This document shows positions 21,366-32,629 of a stretch of DNA of 64,000 nucleotides, piece after piece. Positions within the stretch are counted from its first letter, which is position 1; the number at the start of each line of letters is the position of its first letter. Source of the stretch: Dioszegia crocea (Eukaryota > Basidiomycota > Tremellomycetes > Tremellales > Bulleribasidiaceae); the NCBI GenBank assembly GCA_001600615.1, contig BCKK01000005.1, positions 620,001 to 684,000 of the forward strand. Reading direction: 5' to 3'. The position numbers and the translations under genes were made by a program. The notes under the pieces were generated by a model. It was not told the origin of the DNA, searched no databases, and saw nothing but the letters and a program-made list of their open reading frames with translations.

Positions 21366-21780
21366 TTTGATTTGGGTTGGTGGGGTTGGGAATGTGTGGT
21401 TGTTAGTTGGTGATAAGTGGAGATGAAGGTGGGATGAGTCAGCCTTATATACAGTCGTCAAGCTAGAGCATGGCGTGCTTTGTCAGCATTCCTCAGCGCG
21501 TCATCTGCCGTACCACGCTTCAGCTCGGCAGAGTATCTATGCCGACCGAGGTTTCGCGAACGTGTATTGCGCTATCTGAGATGGTATTCAAATTAAATCC
21601 TTAGATGCATCTTCATACTACCAACATGATCATTTCCAGCCGCTTAAAACTATGATATCCCAGTCATTTCCGTCATTATACGCCTTATCATTCCAATTGT
21701 CCATAGCCAGTAGCTCGATAGCTCCCAGATCCCGTCCACCTTACACCTGCTGCATCTCCCCCATCCACCGCCAGACCCTA
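21366..21780. promoter_or_regulatory. Intergenic region
   Basis: About 415 bases between two minus-strand genes, holding the hydrolase promoter and the lectin 3' end. Nothing else is recognised. Confidence 0.3.
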
Positions 21781-23384
21781 CTAAGCATCAGGCAAAGTGA
21801 AGAAGTTCTGATTAGGGCTATTATCGTAGCATAACCAAGACTGTAAAGTCCTAAAGCTGCTCAAGGGAGATTCGTTCCCAGCCCGGGATTCAGCTCGGAC
21901 ATCAAGGCATGTAGCTGCGAAGTTAGTCAAGGTCCATCTCTACTGCAAGACAGCACAACACTCACTAGTGCCAGATAAGGACCATCGTCCATTTGGCGCG
22001 TTGTAAGTCCAGTCCCTTGCTTGACCACACGGCTGCAATGTCGTCCCACCGCCATTCCCATCTGGGGTCGAGAGGCACAAGGCGCGGTTGGACGCGAGGT
22101 AGATCTTACCGCCGGACCGAGAGTAGGTTGAGAATAGGTCCCAGAGTTGAAGGTTGACTCGGGAGTCGGAGTTGGCCACGCAGTATGTTCTGTATTGTCA
22201 GCCTATCGTATTCTGGCGTAGTCTGGGATGAGGCTAGTAAGGGAGAGGAGGAAGAGGAAGAGGAAGAGGAAGAGGAAGAGGAAGAGGAAGAGGAGGAAGA
22301 GGAAGAGGAAGAGGAAGAGGAAGAGGAAGAGGAAGAGGANNNNNNNNNNNNNNNNNNNNNNNNNNNNNNNNNNNNNNNNNNNNNNNNNNNNNNNNNNNNN
22401 NNNNNNNNNNNNNNNNNNNNNNNNNNNNNNNNNNNNNNNNNNNNNNNNNNNNNNNNNNNNNNNNNNNNNGAGGAAGAGGAAGAGGAAGAGGAAGAGGAAG
22501 AGGAAGAGGAAGAGGAAGAGGAAGAGGAAGAGGAAGAGGAAGAGGAAGAGGAAGAGGAAGAGGACAGGCCGAAAGAACTCACACGCCAACGCCAGCTCCA
22601 GCCCTTACGTCTCCCAAGACACTAACGCACAGATCACTCCTTGCTAAAGCGTGTAGCCTATCCCGGCTGGAATCGGGGTCTTGATAGATGGGTCCGTAGG
22701 GTATATCGGGAGGTTGAACGGGGTTATTACCTCCTCCTCCACCTCCACCATTATCGTTAGACTTAGCACGGGTGTAGAAGACTGATATCAGCGCTTGGAC
22801 TCTAGGCATGAGAAGGGTTGAACTCACTCTGATTGGTGTTGCCCGTCGTGCACCGCCATGTCTGCAGACCTGTACCGCTATCATCAAGACATTGATCTCC
22901 GCCCGTGATAGCAATCCGGGCGTCGTCTGTGAGGTACCAGCTGAACGATCAGCGTCAAGCTTAAGCCGGAAAGGGCATTAGGACGTACTTCTGTGATCCC
23001 TTACCAACGACTTGCTGTTCCATCTGCCCAAAATCAGTTCCTGGTCCTATACCCCAACTCTGTGCTCTATATACTCACCTTCAACAAATTCCCATTACCC
23101 GGATTATAATCCGCATCCAAGACCAAATCATTTCCTGAAACCCTGACGACTCCTGCTCCAGGGTTGATATCCCACGTAAGGGCCGAAGCGCAGTCCACGA
23201 GCGTGACGCCTACACCGGGCCGAGGACCGCGGATGAAGTCTGTTGAGAGGCAGAGGTTGGGGCGGCGGGAAGAGTAGATGAGGACGGAAGTGTAGCGTTT
23301 GGAGAGGTCCGATGTGGAGGTGGGGAGGGCGATGGTGGGTGTTAGGGCGGAGAGCAGAAGGCTCAGGACCGGAAGGGTGATCAT
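21781..23384 (-). CDS. Secreted ricin-B-type (beta-trefoil) lectin
   Basis: Six exons (23079-23384, 22989-23023, 22828-22940, 22583-22781, 21966-22189, 21781-21914) give 336 residues. It starts with a signal peptide (MITLPVLSLLLSALTPTIAL) and has an SKR Kex2-like site before the mature part. Trefoil repeats are marked by LCLSTDF, QCLDDSGTGLQTW, NRALCLSTPDG and a last Q-x-W repeat (LQSWLCYDNSPNQNFF). A Gly-rich linker (GGGGGGG) and a Pro-rich stretch separate two halves. Such lectins bind galactose- or GalNAc-type glycans and can be carbohydrate-binding modules. No catalytic domain is attached and nothing suggests toxicity. The intron between exons 4 and 5 (22190-22582) holds a microsatellite and an assembly gap. 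Confidence 0.85.
22244..22563. repeat. (GAGGAA)n microsatellite with assembly gap
   Basis: Near-perfect GAGGAA hexamers on both sides of the gap, with one GAGGAG interruption near 22290. It lies wholly inside an intron of the lectin gene, where the transcript would read as a polypyrimidine (TTCCTC)n tract. True length is unknown. Confidence 0.95.
22340..22469. other. Assembly gap (130 N)
   Basis: A run of 130 undetermined bases within the microsatellite. The real repeat may be shorter or longer. Confidence 0.99.
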
Positions 23385-24302
23385 TGTGGGGTAAGATCTG
23401 TTGATTGGGGGGTTGGGTCTGATGTGAGAGAAGAGGGAGGGGCTAAGTGAGGATCTGTAGATTCTCAGATGAGCTCAGTTGTATATATAGGCGGCCCATG
23501 GATAAAGGACATCCTTTCCGCGATGGACGATGGAACTTGAAGTCAGATGATTAGGTTCTGAGAATTGAACGTTAAAAGGTCTGGGGAACTTCAACTGGAT
23601 CAGCTGACACTACAGCTACCTGTCCGGAACAGACATCTTCCGGCCCTATTCGGCTCCCGATGTGCTGACGCTTCGTGCCTGCGCCTTCGAGGAAGCATCA
23701 GGCGGGAGACGGAGAGAGATTGAAAGATGCAGATCAGTTCGAGATCTCGTGACGGAGTTGCATGACGCGCCTCGTCCGCTCCGTTCCTGACGGCTACCAG
23801 CGGCTAGTGGACACAGTCACACAGCGCATGGTGATCTCACCGTGACCTCCACCTTTGTTCATCCATGCCGAGATCACTGCTTCTGTGTTTAGGAGAGCGA
23901 ATGAAGAGATGAGCGTTTGAGAGAGGCGCGAGAGGTTGATGGGCGGACCTCGGTGTCTCGGATGTGTTCAAATGAGAGAGTCTCCAGCTTTTTGGTACGG
24001 TAGGGAAGACCCGGCTGAACCCAGGTCACACGCTTCAAGCAAGCGCATACTGGTCGATCACGACCAAGGTAATCTGAAATCCTATTCATATCCACTCGCA
24101 GAGTGTCCATTTCCATCCTCTCGTCAAACACACGAACCGACACGCCAAAGAAAGAAGGAGAAATGTAGCTAAAATATGACATGGGCCCAATCAACGGGCA
24201 TAGAAGAAGGCGAAACTGAGAAGGGGAGAGACGATAAAGGCACAGAGAGACGAAAGGGGTATTCTTCCATGTCTTTATCGCTCGACCGGTACGACGAGTT
24301 AT
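23385..24302. promoter_or_regulatory. Intergenic region between lectin and LysM genes
   Basis: About 920 bases; it should contain the lectin promoter (minus strand) and the LysM gene 3' UTR. A TATATATA element occurs at 23482-23488, about 100 bp upstream of the lectin start. No gene is supported. Confidence 0.4.
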
Positions 24303-25127
24303 TTATTCGTCGCACCAGGGAAGGTAGGTGTAGGCCATGGTCTGATAGTCAGCTTCGTCCTAGGACCCCTTGAAACTCTTGCTCACCTCGTATTGAGTTC
24401 GGTTGAAAGTAGGGTAGGCGAACTTCTCAGTCTCGACGCAGAGGACTTCTCCGACGTAGACGTTGGAGCAATCGTTGTTGATCTGAGGGTTGTTGGACCA
24501 GAGTGTTTCGTTAGAGATACCGTATATGCTCTGAATCCACGCGCAAGAGCTGATAATTAGCTATAGCCCAAGTGGTGAGGGAAAGACTCACTCGTTAGGC
24601 TTGACGGTGTAGACCTTGGTGCAGTCCGTGCCCTGGTTACCGAGGCAGATGGTGGAGTTGGGCGAGAGGTTGTCGCAGTTCTCAGCGATCGAAGCTTCGT
24701 TCACGAGCGCAAGCTGGAATGTGGAGGCTCCGTATTTGTGGGCTGGGAGTTAGCGATGATCCCTATGTGGTGTCCCTTTTGTCCCTCCGCTTAGACTCAT
24801 CCCGCTCAGACTCTCTCCACCCCTTCGTCCACGCGCGAGATCAACTTACAGATGGTGTCGCAAGTGTCGCCGGCAGCAATGGTCGCGCTACGAGTGCATC
24901 CGTCAACAGCGGCAAGGGCGACTGGGTGTGGAAGTGAGGACGCGGTGGCGGCAGGGAGTAAGGTAGGGGTAAAGGATGGGTCATAGCGGATAGAAAGAGA
25001 GGATGGATCGTAGCGAAAGAAATAAGGACGATGATCAGCTTGTATTCATTGCAATGATATCCAGTTGAAGGGAAAGATACTCACGGGTCATGAAAGGGAG
25101 AACAGCAATTACCAGTTTTCCGAACAT
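24303..25127 (-). CDS. Secreted LysM-domain protein
   Basis: There is no long open frame because the gene is split into five exons (25085-25127, 24850-24921, 24592-24742, 24387-24549, 24303-24341) that join in frame into 155 residues. The first splice completes a signal peptide (MFGKLVIAVLPFMTLALA). Two LysM-type segments follow. The first contains CTRSATIAAGDTCDTI, YGASTFQLALVN and NLSPNSTICLG. The second contains YTVKPNDSCAWIQSIYGIS, LWSNNPQIN and VYVGEVLCVE. The spaced Cys fit disulphide-bonded fungal LysM proteins, which bind chitin oligomers and protect the wall or mask chitin. The first intron is long (163 nt) and pyrimidine-rich. A secreted lectin lies next door on the same strand. Confidence 0.85.
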
Positions 25128-26866
25128 CTTAAATATGGGTTGTGGGTTGGGTAGGGCGCGTAAAGTTGTGATGGGTTGATTTTACTTTTCGTTTCGGTCG
25201 GTCGTAGGTTGGTCGAATCGAGTTGTTGGGGTAGTGAGCGTGAGTAGTAATGAGCGTGAGGGTCGACGAGTCGATAGGTTGTCGTTGAGAGGAGAAGGTG
25301 AGTTGAGTTGAGTTGATGGATGGATGAAAGAGAGGGACGAAATCCAAAGGGGGGGGAGGTCCAAGCTGTGATGGTTTGTTGACCCATCCAAAGGGACAAA
25401 GGGGGCCTTTGAAACGTCAGGGTCAGGGTCAAGCCACGCCCAGACTGGTAATCAACAAGCTTAGCCCCCTTTCCCTTAGACGTCGCCCCTTGAGAGCTTG
25501 TCCCTGAGTGTGTCGAAAACAACGACATGTTTCATCGGATGGGTAAACAAACGCAGGCGGCCCTGAAAGGGTTTTGAGCCCGGAAGTCCGTGCGAGATTG
25601 TGATCGTGTTCTGCCTGTTTGGGAAGGGGTCTTTGTTTCAGCATCAAAAGAGTATGAAACACAGCGCTCGGCATGCATCATGCAGCTGGCTTTTGTCTTG
25701 ATGGCCATCTGGACTACGCGCTTTTGTCCCCAGACGCGAGGTTGTTGTTCGCAAACAACGCGACACGTGAAACCGCCACTGTCGGGTGGAACCGGCGGGC
25801 GCCGGTGGGCGGAGCCGGCGGGTTTACCGGTACCGTGCCGGAGATAACGCAAAATGACGCGAGTGTGGCAGTGACGCGCGTTTGGGTGTGGCAGGTGGGT
25901 GGCAAAACGGGAACTCACAGCAGGCAAGTACATGTGTGGCTGGCCCGTATGCTCGTATGCGAGAAGCTCTCGCTCATTGGCTAAAGAGCAGCTGGAGCTT
26001 GCCATACGTCAGACTTTCGACAGATGAGCCAACGCTTTGCACGCCGCGCAGCTCATATGGTCAAGAGCGGCCCAGATTAAATTACCCTTTGAATCGCAGG
26101 CGTTTCGTCAACTTGCCATGCGCGCCAGAAGGTCCTCCGCTGAGTAATGCTGAGCTATACTCTTATATGACCGAACAAGGACACCGCAGCCTGAACGCCT
26201 GAACAACGTGCAGCTGCCTATCGGTGGCAGAGGTGAGGATGTCTCCGCGAAACGTGGCGTTATCTGTTTTGAGCGGGTACATAATCGTGATCCGGATCGA
26301 AGGCGCTCCTCATTTTCACCGAGCTTCAATGCATAGAGAAGGGACAGCAAGGGGACATGATCCCTGGTTGAGCACCTTTGCAAGTAAATAGTGAATGAGG
26401 AAGAGCGGGAATGCAAGGCAAAGCGAGGGATGCAAAAAGAAGGGGAATTGCTCAAAGCGGTATGTATCCGGCCTTTACGGCAACCCCGTTCTGGACTGCC
26501 CGTCCTCTCACGACGCGGGATATGGGGGCCTTTGCCATCTCATGCCCTTTTCTCCATATACCCTCTTCCCTCAATTACAGACTGGCTTCTTGTGTGCATA
26601 TAGCTCGTCAGAGGCACAACGAGCCGACCCTATCGGTGGCTATTCGAAGCGAAACAAAAATCAACCCACAAACTATTATTCCGAGGGAGACGATTAGCGG
26701 TGTCCTCGGCGGGCGCTATTAATATCCCACCAACACTTTACGCCATTATCGGTCCCCCCTCCATTCCTCTTTCTGCCCTTTATACCCTTCGAATATCTCA
26801 GCAGGCTCTAGGGTCGTTGGTACCTGTGGCCCGCAATAAAATACCGCAATACATGACGCGAATGAG
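25128..26866. promoter_or_regulatory. Long divergent intergenic region (1.7 kb)
   Basis: It separates the LysM gene (minus) from the membrane-protein gene (plus). Several open frames overlap on both strands at 25430-26700, but none shows splice-supported extension, domain or signal peptide. A GC-rich patch (25790-25840) with GCCGG repeats stands out. The ATG at 26852 opens a 10-codon upstream frame that overlaps the next gene's start in another frame. Confidence 0.4.
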
Positions 26867-29205
26867 ATGGAATCGGAGATAGAGAGAAAACATCCGCCTG
26901 ATTGGGGCGCAGTATGGGATAGGACGGTGGCGATTGGTATGGAGGATTGGGAGGAGGGTCAGGCAGGTCCGAGTGATTATGCCAGGAGAGCATGGATGGC
27001 GGGGATGAGGGGCAGGGGAGGAATGGAGTTTGGGTCGGATCGGGCGAGTGACGACGAGGTCGAAGGAGGGGTATCGGGATTATCTTCCGATGCTTCTTTG
27101 CGTCGGTTTGGGGTACATTCTTCGACTGGTACCAGTGATGGGGAAGATGATTGGGGGATGGTGTCTGGAGATGAGGACGGCAGGGAGCGGGTGGATGTTC
27201 CCCGATTATCGCCCAGGCCATATCGGAAACGTCGTAATAATCTAAAACGATCCCTACTCCCCCTCGCCCTCCCTCTACTCCCTACAGTACTTGCCGCTCC
27301 TCCAATACATACGCGGCCTTCCTACTCGCACTCACCGTCAGCCTATCTGACAGCCAAAACACCACCCTCTCGCCCGATCCCACACGCGACTCCACTACCC
27401 CGGAATAGGCGGAATATCGTCCAATATCAAACTTCCGCCGCGCCGCCAGCTGTACTCCCAACACAGCTGGCAACGGTCGACGAGACGCTCTTGCCGTATA
27501 TCATGAGTCGGGGTCCGGACGGATATTGGACCAGGGTGGATGAGGGTTGGAGGCTTTACGGCCGACAATCAGGCGTGGGTCCATCGGCTTACTAAAAGAA
27601 GCTAGAACTGACGAAATTAGGAATCTCCAGTGTTTGCTCCTGATCAACCGGCCGAGTCGACCTCAACGTGGGCGGTCGAAGAGGCTTTACCTCCAGGGTA
27701 TGTCTTTGCCTGAGCATGAAGAACTCTGCTGACAAATAGATGGGGCGTCCAATCTACCCGAACGAATTTCTACCAAGTACCTCTGATTGTAGTGGCGTCG
27801 TGTCTTATCGCCGTAGGCATGGTAGTTATAATCATAGTGTAAGCTTTATACCTTTTGGCCACCACTGACAATTAGCGCCGCATTAAAACGCAAAAAGGCA
27901 CACCGGCGCGCTAAACGCCGGGCAGAGCGCCAACGTCGAAAAGCCCTCGCAGCCGCCGGTCTTACAGAAGAGGATGTGAATGATTCTCGAAACCAAGCGA
28001 ACCTTAGGGAAAAGCTGGACGATCTTCAACGGCAACACCGGGCGAAGCGGAAGGGCGAGACGGCGGTGGTTTCATCTTCGGGAGCAAGGGCGAGAGTTCG
28101 GAGTTGGCGTGCGGGGATGTTGAAGCGGAGAAAGGGGAGAGGGGAGGGGGATGAGGTGGTAGGCGTTGTGGAAGAGAAACCTGAGGAAGTTGTGGAGGGA
28201 GAAAGGGATAGTCAGGATACAGATCGGAGTACGCCCACTGTACCTTCTGACGAACCCTCTTTGGGGTCAGATGGGGTCGGGAGTCGACTCAACACTCTTT
28301 CCAGCGAAGAATCCAGCACTACCAACCATACTTCCGATCCTCCGGACCCTCCTGTCCCTGCGGCTACACCTTACTTCCCACCGGCTTATCGTCCCGCTTC
28401 TGTCCGCTCGGTACGCGCGGGCGGATCTACCCCTGATCCCTCCGCCCAAGCCGGGTCATCTCGCGCTCCACCATCACCCGTCGTTCCTGCAGTCGAGAAG
28501 GTCCATGCGCCAGGCTACTACCCTGCGCCAGCAACAGCGGAGGGTGAAGCCGCGCTAGCGGTCGCCTCGCGGTCCGAAGGCAAGGGACGGATGGCACCAC
28601 CCGAGGAAGAAGAAGCCAGGGAGACGGGTCACGCAGCGACGGACGACAAGATGGTGATGGAGCGAATGAGAATGGCGGCTTCTGCTCCGCCTGTACAAAG
28701 TGGTGAAGAGGATGGACCATCTGCGCCGACTGTCGAAGTGGATCAGGATGGCTTCGAGCGATATCTCCCCTCAGCCCCTGGACCGTCATCATCATTCACC
28801 CTTTCTCCTCCTGTCCACCCGTCCATCCCTGCGCCACCTTCACGACCCCACTTCAACAGGTCATACTCTGTCGAACGAGAGGTGCATGAGCAGCTGGATG
28901 AGCTTAATCTCTTACCGTCCGCTCCGCCAGTACCTCGCTCCAACTCCCCTTCAGCACCTACGGTGTCTATCGATGATGCAGCTCCGTCTGCTCCGCCATT
29001 ACCTGATGTGGAAGAGGATATAGAGGATGGACCGAGTGCGCCGCCGTTACCGGAGGAAGACGAGGAGGAGGTGACGACGGAAGTGGAGGCAGGGGAAGAG
29101 GTAGTCGAGGTGAGACCGGAGGTGGTAGAAGAGGAGGAGGTAGCGAGGCGACCAAGTGAGGCACCTAGTGAACCTAGAGTCTTCTTGCCGAAGTATGAGC
29201 CGTAA
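26867..29205 (+). CDS. Membrane protein with PPxY and multiple PSAP motifs
   Basis: Four exons (26867-27574, 27621-27697, 27740-27838, 27876-29205) give 737 residues. After a charged N-terminus comes a hydrophobic segment (LLPLALPLLPTVLAA, near residue 130) preceded by RKRRNNLKR. A clear transmembrane helix, VPLIVVASCLIAVGMVVIII, is in exon 3. A strongly basic, probably coiled region (KRKKAHRRAKRRAERQRRK) follows. The long disordered tail carries one PPAY motif (around residue 464) and six PSAP motifs between about 576 and 684. PPxY binds WW domains of Nedd4/Rsp5 ubiquitin ligases and P(S/T)AP binds the Vps23/Tsg101 UEV domain. A sorting or ubiquitin-ligase adaptor role at endosome or plasma membrane is inferred. 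No enzyme domain is seen. Confidence 0.8.
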
Positions 29206-30112
29206 TCTGGCGGGACGAGGGGTAAGGGGGATGGGAGAAGGGATCGGAGCAAAAGGGAAACAAGGTTGTTTGGCTTATCTAATAGGCAGGGGGAGTCAAT
29301 GAGGTTGTAGTTGTAGCTAATATACTTATCACAATGTATAGCACCATCTGAGCTGGCTATTGTGGGCTGTTGTGTTCACCACGAACCATCACAGAATCAG
29401 ATTCCGAGACATGACGCTCAAAGACCAAGGCATTCCGCAGTGCCTTCAAATGGTTATCGGTGTGCGATGTGAGCGGCAATAGTCATATCGCCAGGGATCT
29501 GGCTTTAGGTATGACCTCATTTTACACATGCATCCAGAGGGTGAAGTATCGAAGCGCCAGGCTCTTCATGCAGCTGAGCTCTAAGCTCCTAAGCCGTAAG
29601 CTACATTTGCCCTTTTGCCTTCCGATACGCTCTTTCATAGTTGGGAAGGCACACCCCTTCTTCTCCCGTTGTTCCCGCTGACCTACAAGAGAGCGGATTA
29701 TCCCTGAGCCGGGCCATTGAGGACACTAATGGCAGCATAGTATGGAGGTCTGTGCTGATGGAAACAAGGTTCCGGGTCATGCCGGATCACCCGAGTGTGG
29801 CACTTTGACCCCCTTACAGATTGCCTCGTTCTGCAAGACCCACCTTGTGCTTAGGGCCTGGGAAGATGATGGAGAAGATCCCCGCCTGCCCAGCTACACA
29901 TATACATAGCCAAAAGGAACAAGAGATCGATTTCCGTTATGATACCAAATGTTCGCGAGGGGATACGAAGATTTCACCCACCTGATATCAGCGCCGGTTT
30001 CGGCTTGAAACTCACGATTTCCTCAAACTCCGCGCCAGTCTCACCCTCCCTACCCTCCTTTTGTCGCCGTGAAGCCTCTTGGCGGTGATGATAATATTGG
30101 GTAGTAATATCT
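29206..30112. other. Convergent intergenic region
   Basis: About 900 bases between stops at 29205 (plus) and 30113 (minus). Bases 29974-30112 keep an open, coding-like frame that may be the displaced C-terminus of the minus-strand gene. The rest (29206-29973) shows nothing recognisable. Confidence 0.4.
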
Positions 30113-31059
30113 TTAAGCCGATCTCGCGCTTGATCCATCTGCTCCGAGAACCCCCTCATCCACCCATCGCCTCTCAGCAGCAGCTTCTGTCTTATACTCC
30201 AGCAAAAACTCCAGTCGATTCCTCAGTGCGTCGCCGTTGGTGTACATGGACATAATGACTTCGCCAACAGAGACGGCGAACTTCTCGCAGAGATCGATGA
30301 GGTTGGCAATGAGGATTCCAAGCAGAGGGTTATATTTTAGACAACCGGGATGGTGCTAAGGATCAGCATCGGAGGTTACGTAACGACTCACGATTCCCAC
30401 CACTATACTGTAGTTGTTGGCTGATGTCCTAGAAACCATGATCCTCCCTACTCGATCGACCCAGTTGGAGATTGGCAGCTCTGACCAAAAGAGAGGTTCG
30501 AGCTGTGGGTCGCAAAGCTCGAGAAGACTTGTCGGATCGGGAGGAGTGGTGCATCGATCGAGAAAGTCGGCGACCTTTCTTCCGTGTAGCTGAGCGGGAT
30601 CCCAGACCAAGTGGAAGATGTCTTCGGAGAAGAGCCTGTACACCTAACATCAGCTAATGCCTATCCTTCACTCACTTTGCTAGAGTATACTCGGACTATC
30701 AATGGCTCGACGATGTGGAGGTAGCGGCCAGGGAGTAGGATAGCTAACCAGAGCAGTCTATGCCGCAAAGCCATCGCCCAGAGGTCGACAAATGACCCCA
30801 TGTGGCGCGAGACATCGTCCGGGTTCCGATACCCCGCGACTTGATGGTCGTTGATCCCGAGTGCGAGATGGCGGGACGTCCAGGCGAACAGTCCGGACTT
30901 GCCGGGTAGGGAGCCCAACCATGATCCGTTGGTATCATCCTAACCCAGTACATAGTCTAGCTTATATACAGCAGACAAGCTTGCCATAAGTCAAAGTATG
31001 AGCGAGGAGAGGGTGACGTAAGAAATACTGAAAGTGCCACCCCTCACCTTGACGTCCAT
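30113..31059 (-). CDS. Hypothetical protein, possibly frameshifted near its end
   Basis: Four exons (31048-31059, 30676-30939, 30392-30643, 30113-30355), all in phase 0, give 256 residues. The tiny first exon encodes only MDVK and is the weakest part. The body is rich in hydrophobic and aromatic residues (FVDLWAMALRHRLLWLAILL, LFSEDIFHLVWDPAQ, FWSELPISNWVDRVGRI, NPLLGILIANLIDLCEKF) and looks like a helical folded protein. Near the end, after AAAERRW, the model frame stops within about 15 codons, while the neighbouring frame continues as a charged helix (MDQARDRLKDITTQYYHH and on to 29974). A one-base indel may separate the two. Not recognised. Confidence 0.5.
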
Positions 31060-31244
31060 AGACAATGCATATCATGCGCCTGTGCATGCAATACGCTGCC
31101 AAAGCGATCACCATAAGGGCAGAAGTGTCCGCCCAGTCGTGGGGATCAAAGCCATACAGAAGAGAGGCAGGGCTTAGGTCGCTGCTGGACCGAAACCGAC
31201 CGGTTTATATATTTTGCGTCCCCACGACAAATCAACTAATTGCA

Positions 31245-31324
31245 GGGCGCTTGATCTAGTGGTATGATGTCCGCCTACGATTACAGTGAGCGGGATGTCG
31301 TGGGTTCGATCCCCGCAGTGCCTT
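31245..31324 (+). tRNA. tRNA-Arg (anticodon ACG) with an 8-nt intron
   Basis: The cloverleaf can be drawn by hand. Acceptor arm GGGCGCT pairs with AGTGCCT. The D arm is ATC/GAT around TAGTGGTAT. The anticodon stem TCCGC pairs with GCGGG, and the T arm GTGGG-TTCGATC-CCCGC is intact with a perfect B box. The anticodon loop is 15 nt, 8 more than normal, so an intron at 31281-31288 after position 37 is inferred, leaving anticodon ACG (31277-31279), which reads CGN arginine codons. The first acceptor pair is G-T. A TTTT terminator follows at 31329. Confidence 0.85.
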
Positions 31325-32629
31325 TACCTTTTGCCATCAGCCAGTCCCGAGATATGGGCGGTTGAACATTTTTGACCTTTTTGGAGATGGTTTGTCGATC
31401 GAGCCACTCCGGCGTTCCCTTTTTCGGCCTGTGACGCCGCGGCGCGCGGATTGCATAATTTTCGGACATGCCCGAGGTGTCACGTGATGAGTTTTGCTTA
31501 AGGGATTTTTGGTGGCGGCCCAAATCAGTGCCGGGGGGTGTCGCGTCTTGAGAGCATGACTATGAGTGTCATGGTCATGCTGCAGATGCGATCTGTAGCT
31601 CTGTAAATAGCGAGGAAGCCATGCTTGATGTAGGCCGCAAAAAGATTGGACATCTGTCGCTCAGAACTCCGATTCGACTGCTTGTAAGACACAGCCCTTT
31701 TGCGGGAATATCGACCCGCTGCGGCCTCCAAGCTAAGATCTTGATGTCGTTCCTAATAGCCCAAAACAATCCCAGGTACATCTACGGGACGCTAGAGCTC
31801 TTTATCAACCCATTGCTGGACCTGAACAAGAAGTATTGACCATGTTTAAGTTATAGTCCGCGTGCGGACCTGGCCGGGACCCGTCATTCTCATCGTCTGT
31901 GTCTGTTGCTAACTGCGGCATTTTGTTCGCATCCTCTAGAACAAATCACCTCCCCTAACCCCGGGGACTACGCTGACATTCGGAATCCAATTCAAGGGCA
32001 ATATCCTTTGCTGGTGATAGCGGAAAGAAGCATCTAAGGATTGGGGGTGGGCGTTCAATGATTCAGACTGAGGTGCAAAAAGATTTGGCTGGCGCCACTT
32101 TCGAGATATGAATTACGGCATGCTATCTCTCCTTGGTCTTGAGCCAACCCTTCCTTTCGTACTCTTCTATCTCAAGCATGGCTTGCACATAGGGCAATGT
32201 ACACAGCTGGCCTCGCGGACTCAGCCTGATATTCGAGATGATCTGTACACGCGATTGGTGCAACCCCAAAGGCATGCGGCCTGCCGTCGCCAGACCGCGC
32301 TCGATCATCATACCCCCTTTCCGCCCATTCAGACGCATCCGATGTCAAAGGATGGGTACTGATTCGGGTATGATCCAAGCAGGCAAGGGAAGGAGGAGGA
32401 CCGGGCCGAAAGGGACAGTCTGGAATGGGTGCATCTGATTGTAGGCATACGCCTCGCTCTGTTGACTGGACCTCTGGCAAGCTAGTCTTGATTCAAACAA
32501 TCATCATCAACCCTTCTGCTCGACTGAAAGGAATTTCGACGACCCATCACTGAGTTCATCTGCCAGCAATCTGATACCACCATCGCTTGACCTTACAGGC
32601 CGATAGCCCGGCGGCCGTGGGATACTGCG
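31325..32629. other. Intergenic region, 1.3 kb
   Basis: Between the tRNA and the Ras-like gene. It begins with the Pol III TTTT terminator at 31329-31332. Several short overlapping open frames (31525-32480) show no splice logic or motif. It should include the Ras gene promoter. Confidence 0.35.

Noticed and set aside
21275..21461. Longer N-terminus for the isochorismatase-family gene
   Set aside because: The extra residues are a Thr/Pro/His-rich leader, and the conserved domain starts shortly after the Met at 21365.
22203..22563. Possible CRISPR-like or satellite array
   Set aside because: It is a simple hexamer repeat without spacers; no CRISPR-like array exists in the window.
22106..22647. 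Poly-Ser, poly-Glu, Leu-Phe and Lys-Arg repeat frames
   Set aside because: They are translations of the hexamer microsatellite and its gap, which lies inside an intron.
25430..26700. Several overlapping frames of 60-157 residues on both strands
   Set aside because: No frame has splice-supported continuation, domain or signal; the overlap on all strands suggests GC-driven openness.
28166..29252. Additional frames inside the PSAP-protein gene on both strands
   Set aside because: They shadow a low-complexity coding exon.
31281..31523. Minus-strand frame of 80 residues
   Set aside because: It overlaps the tRNA and has no protein features.
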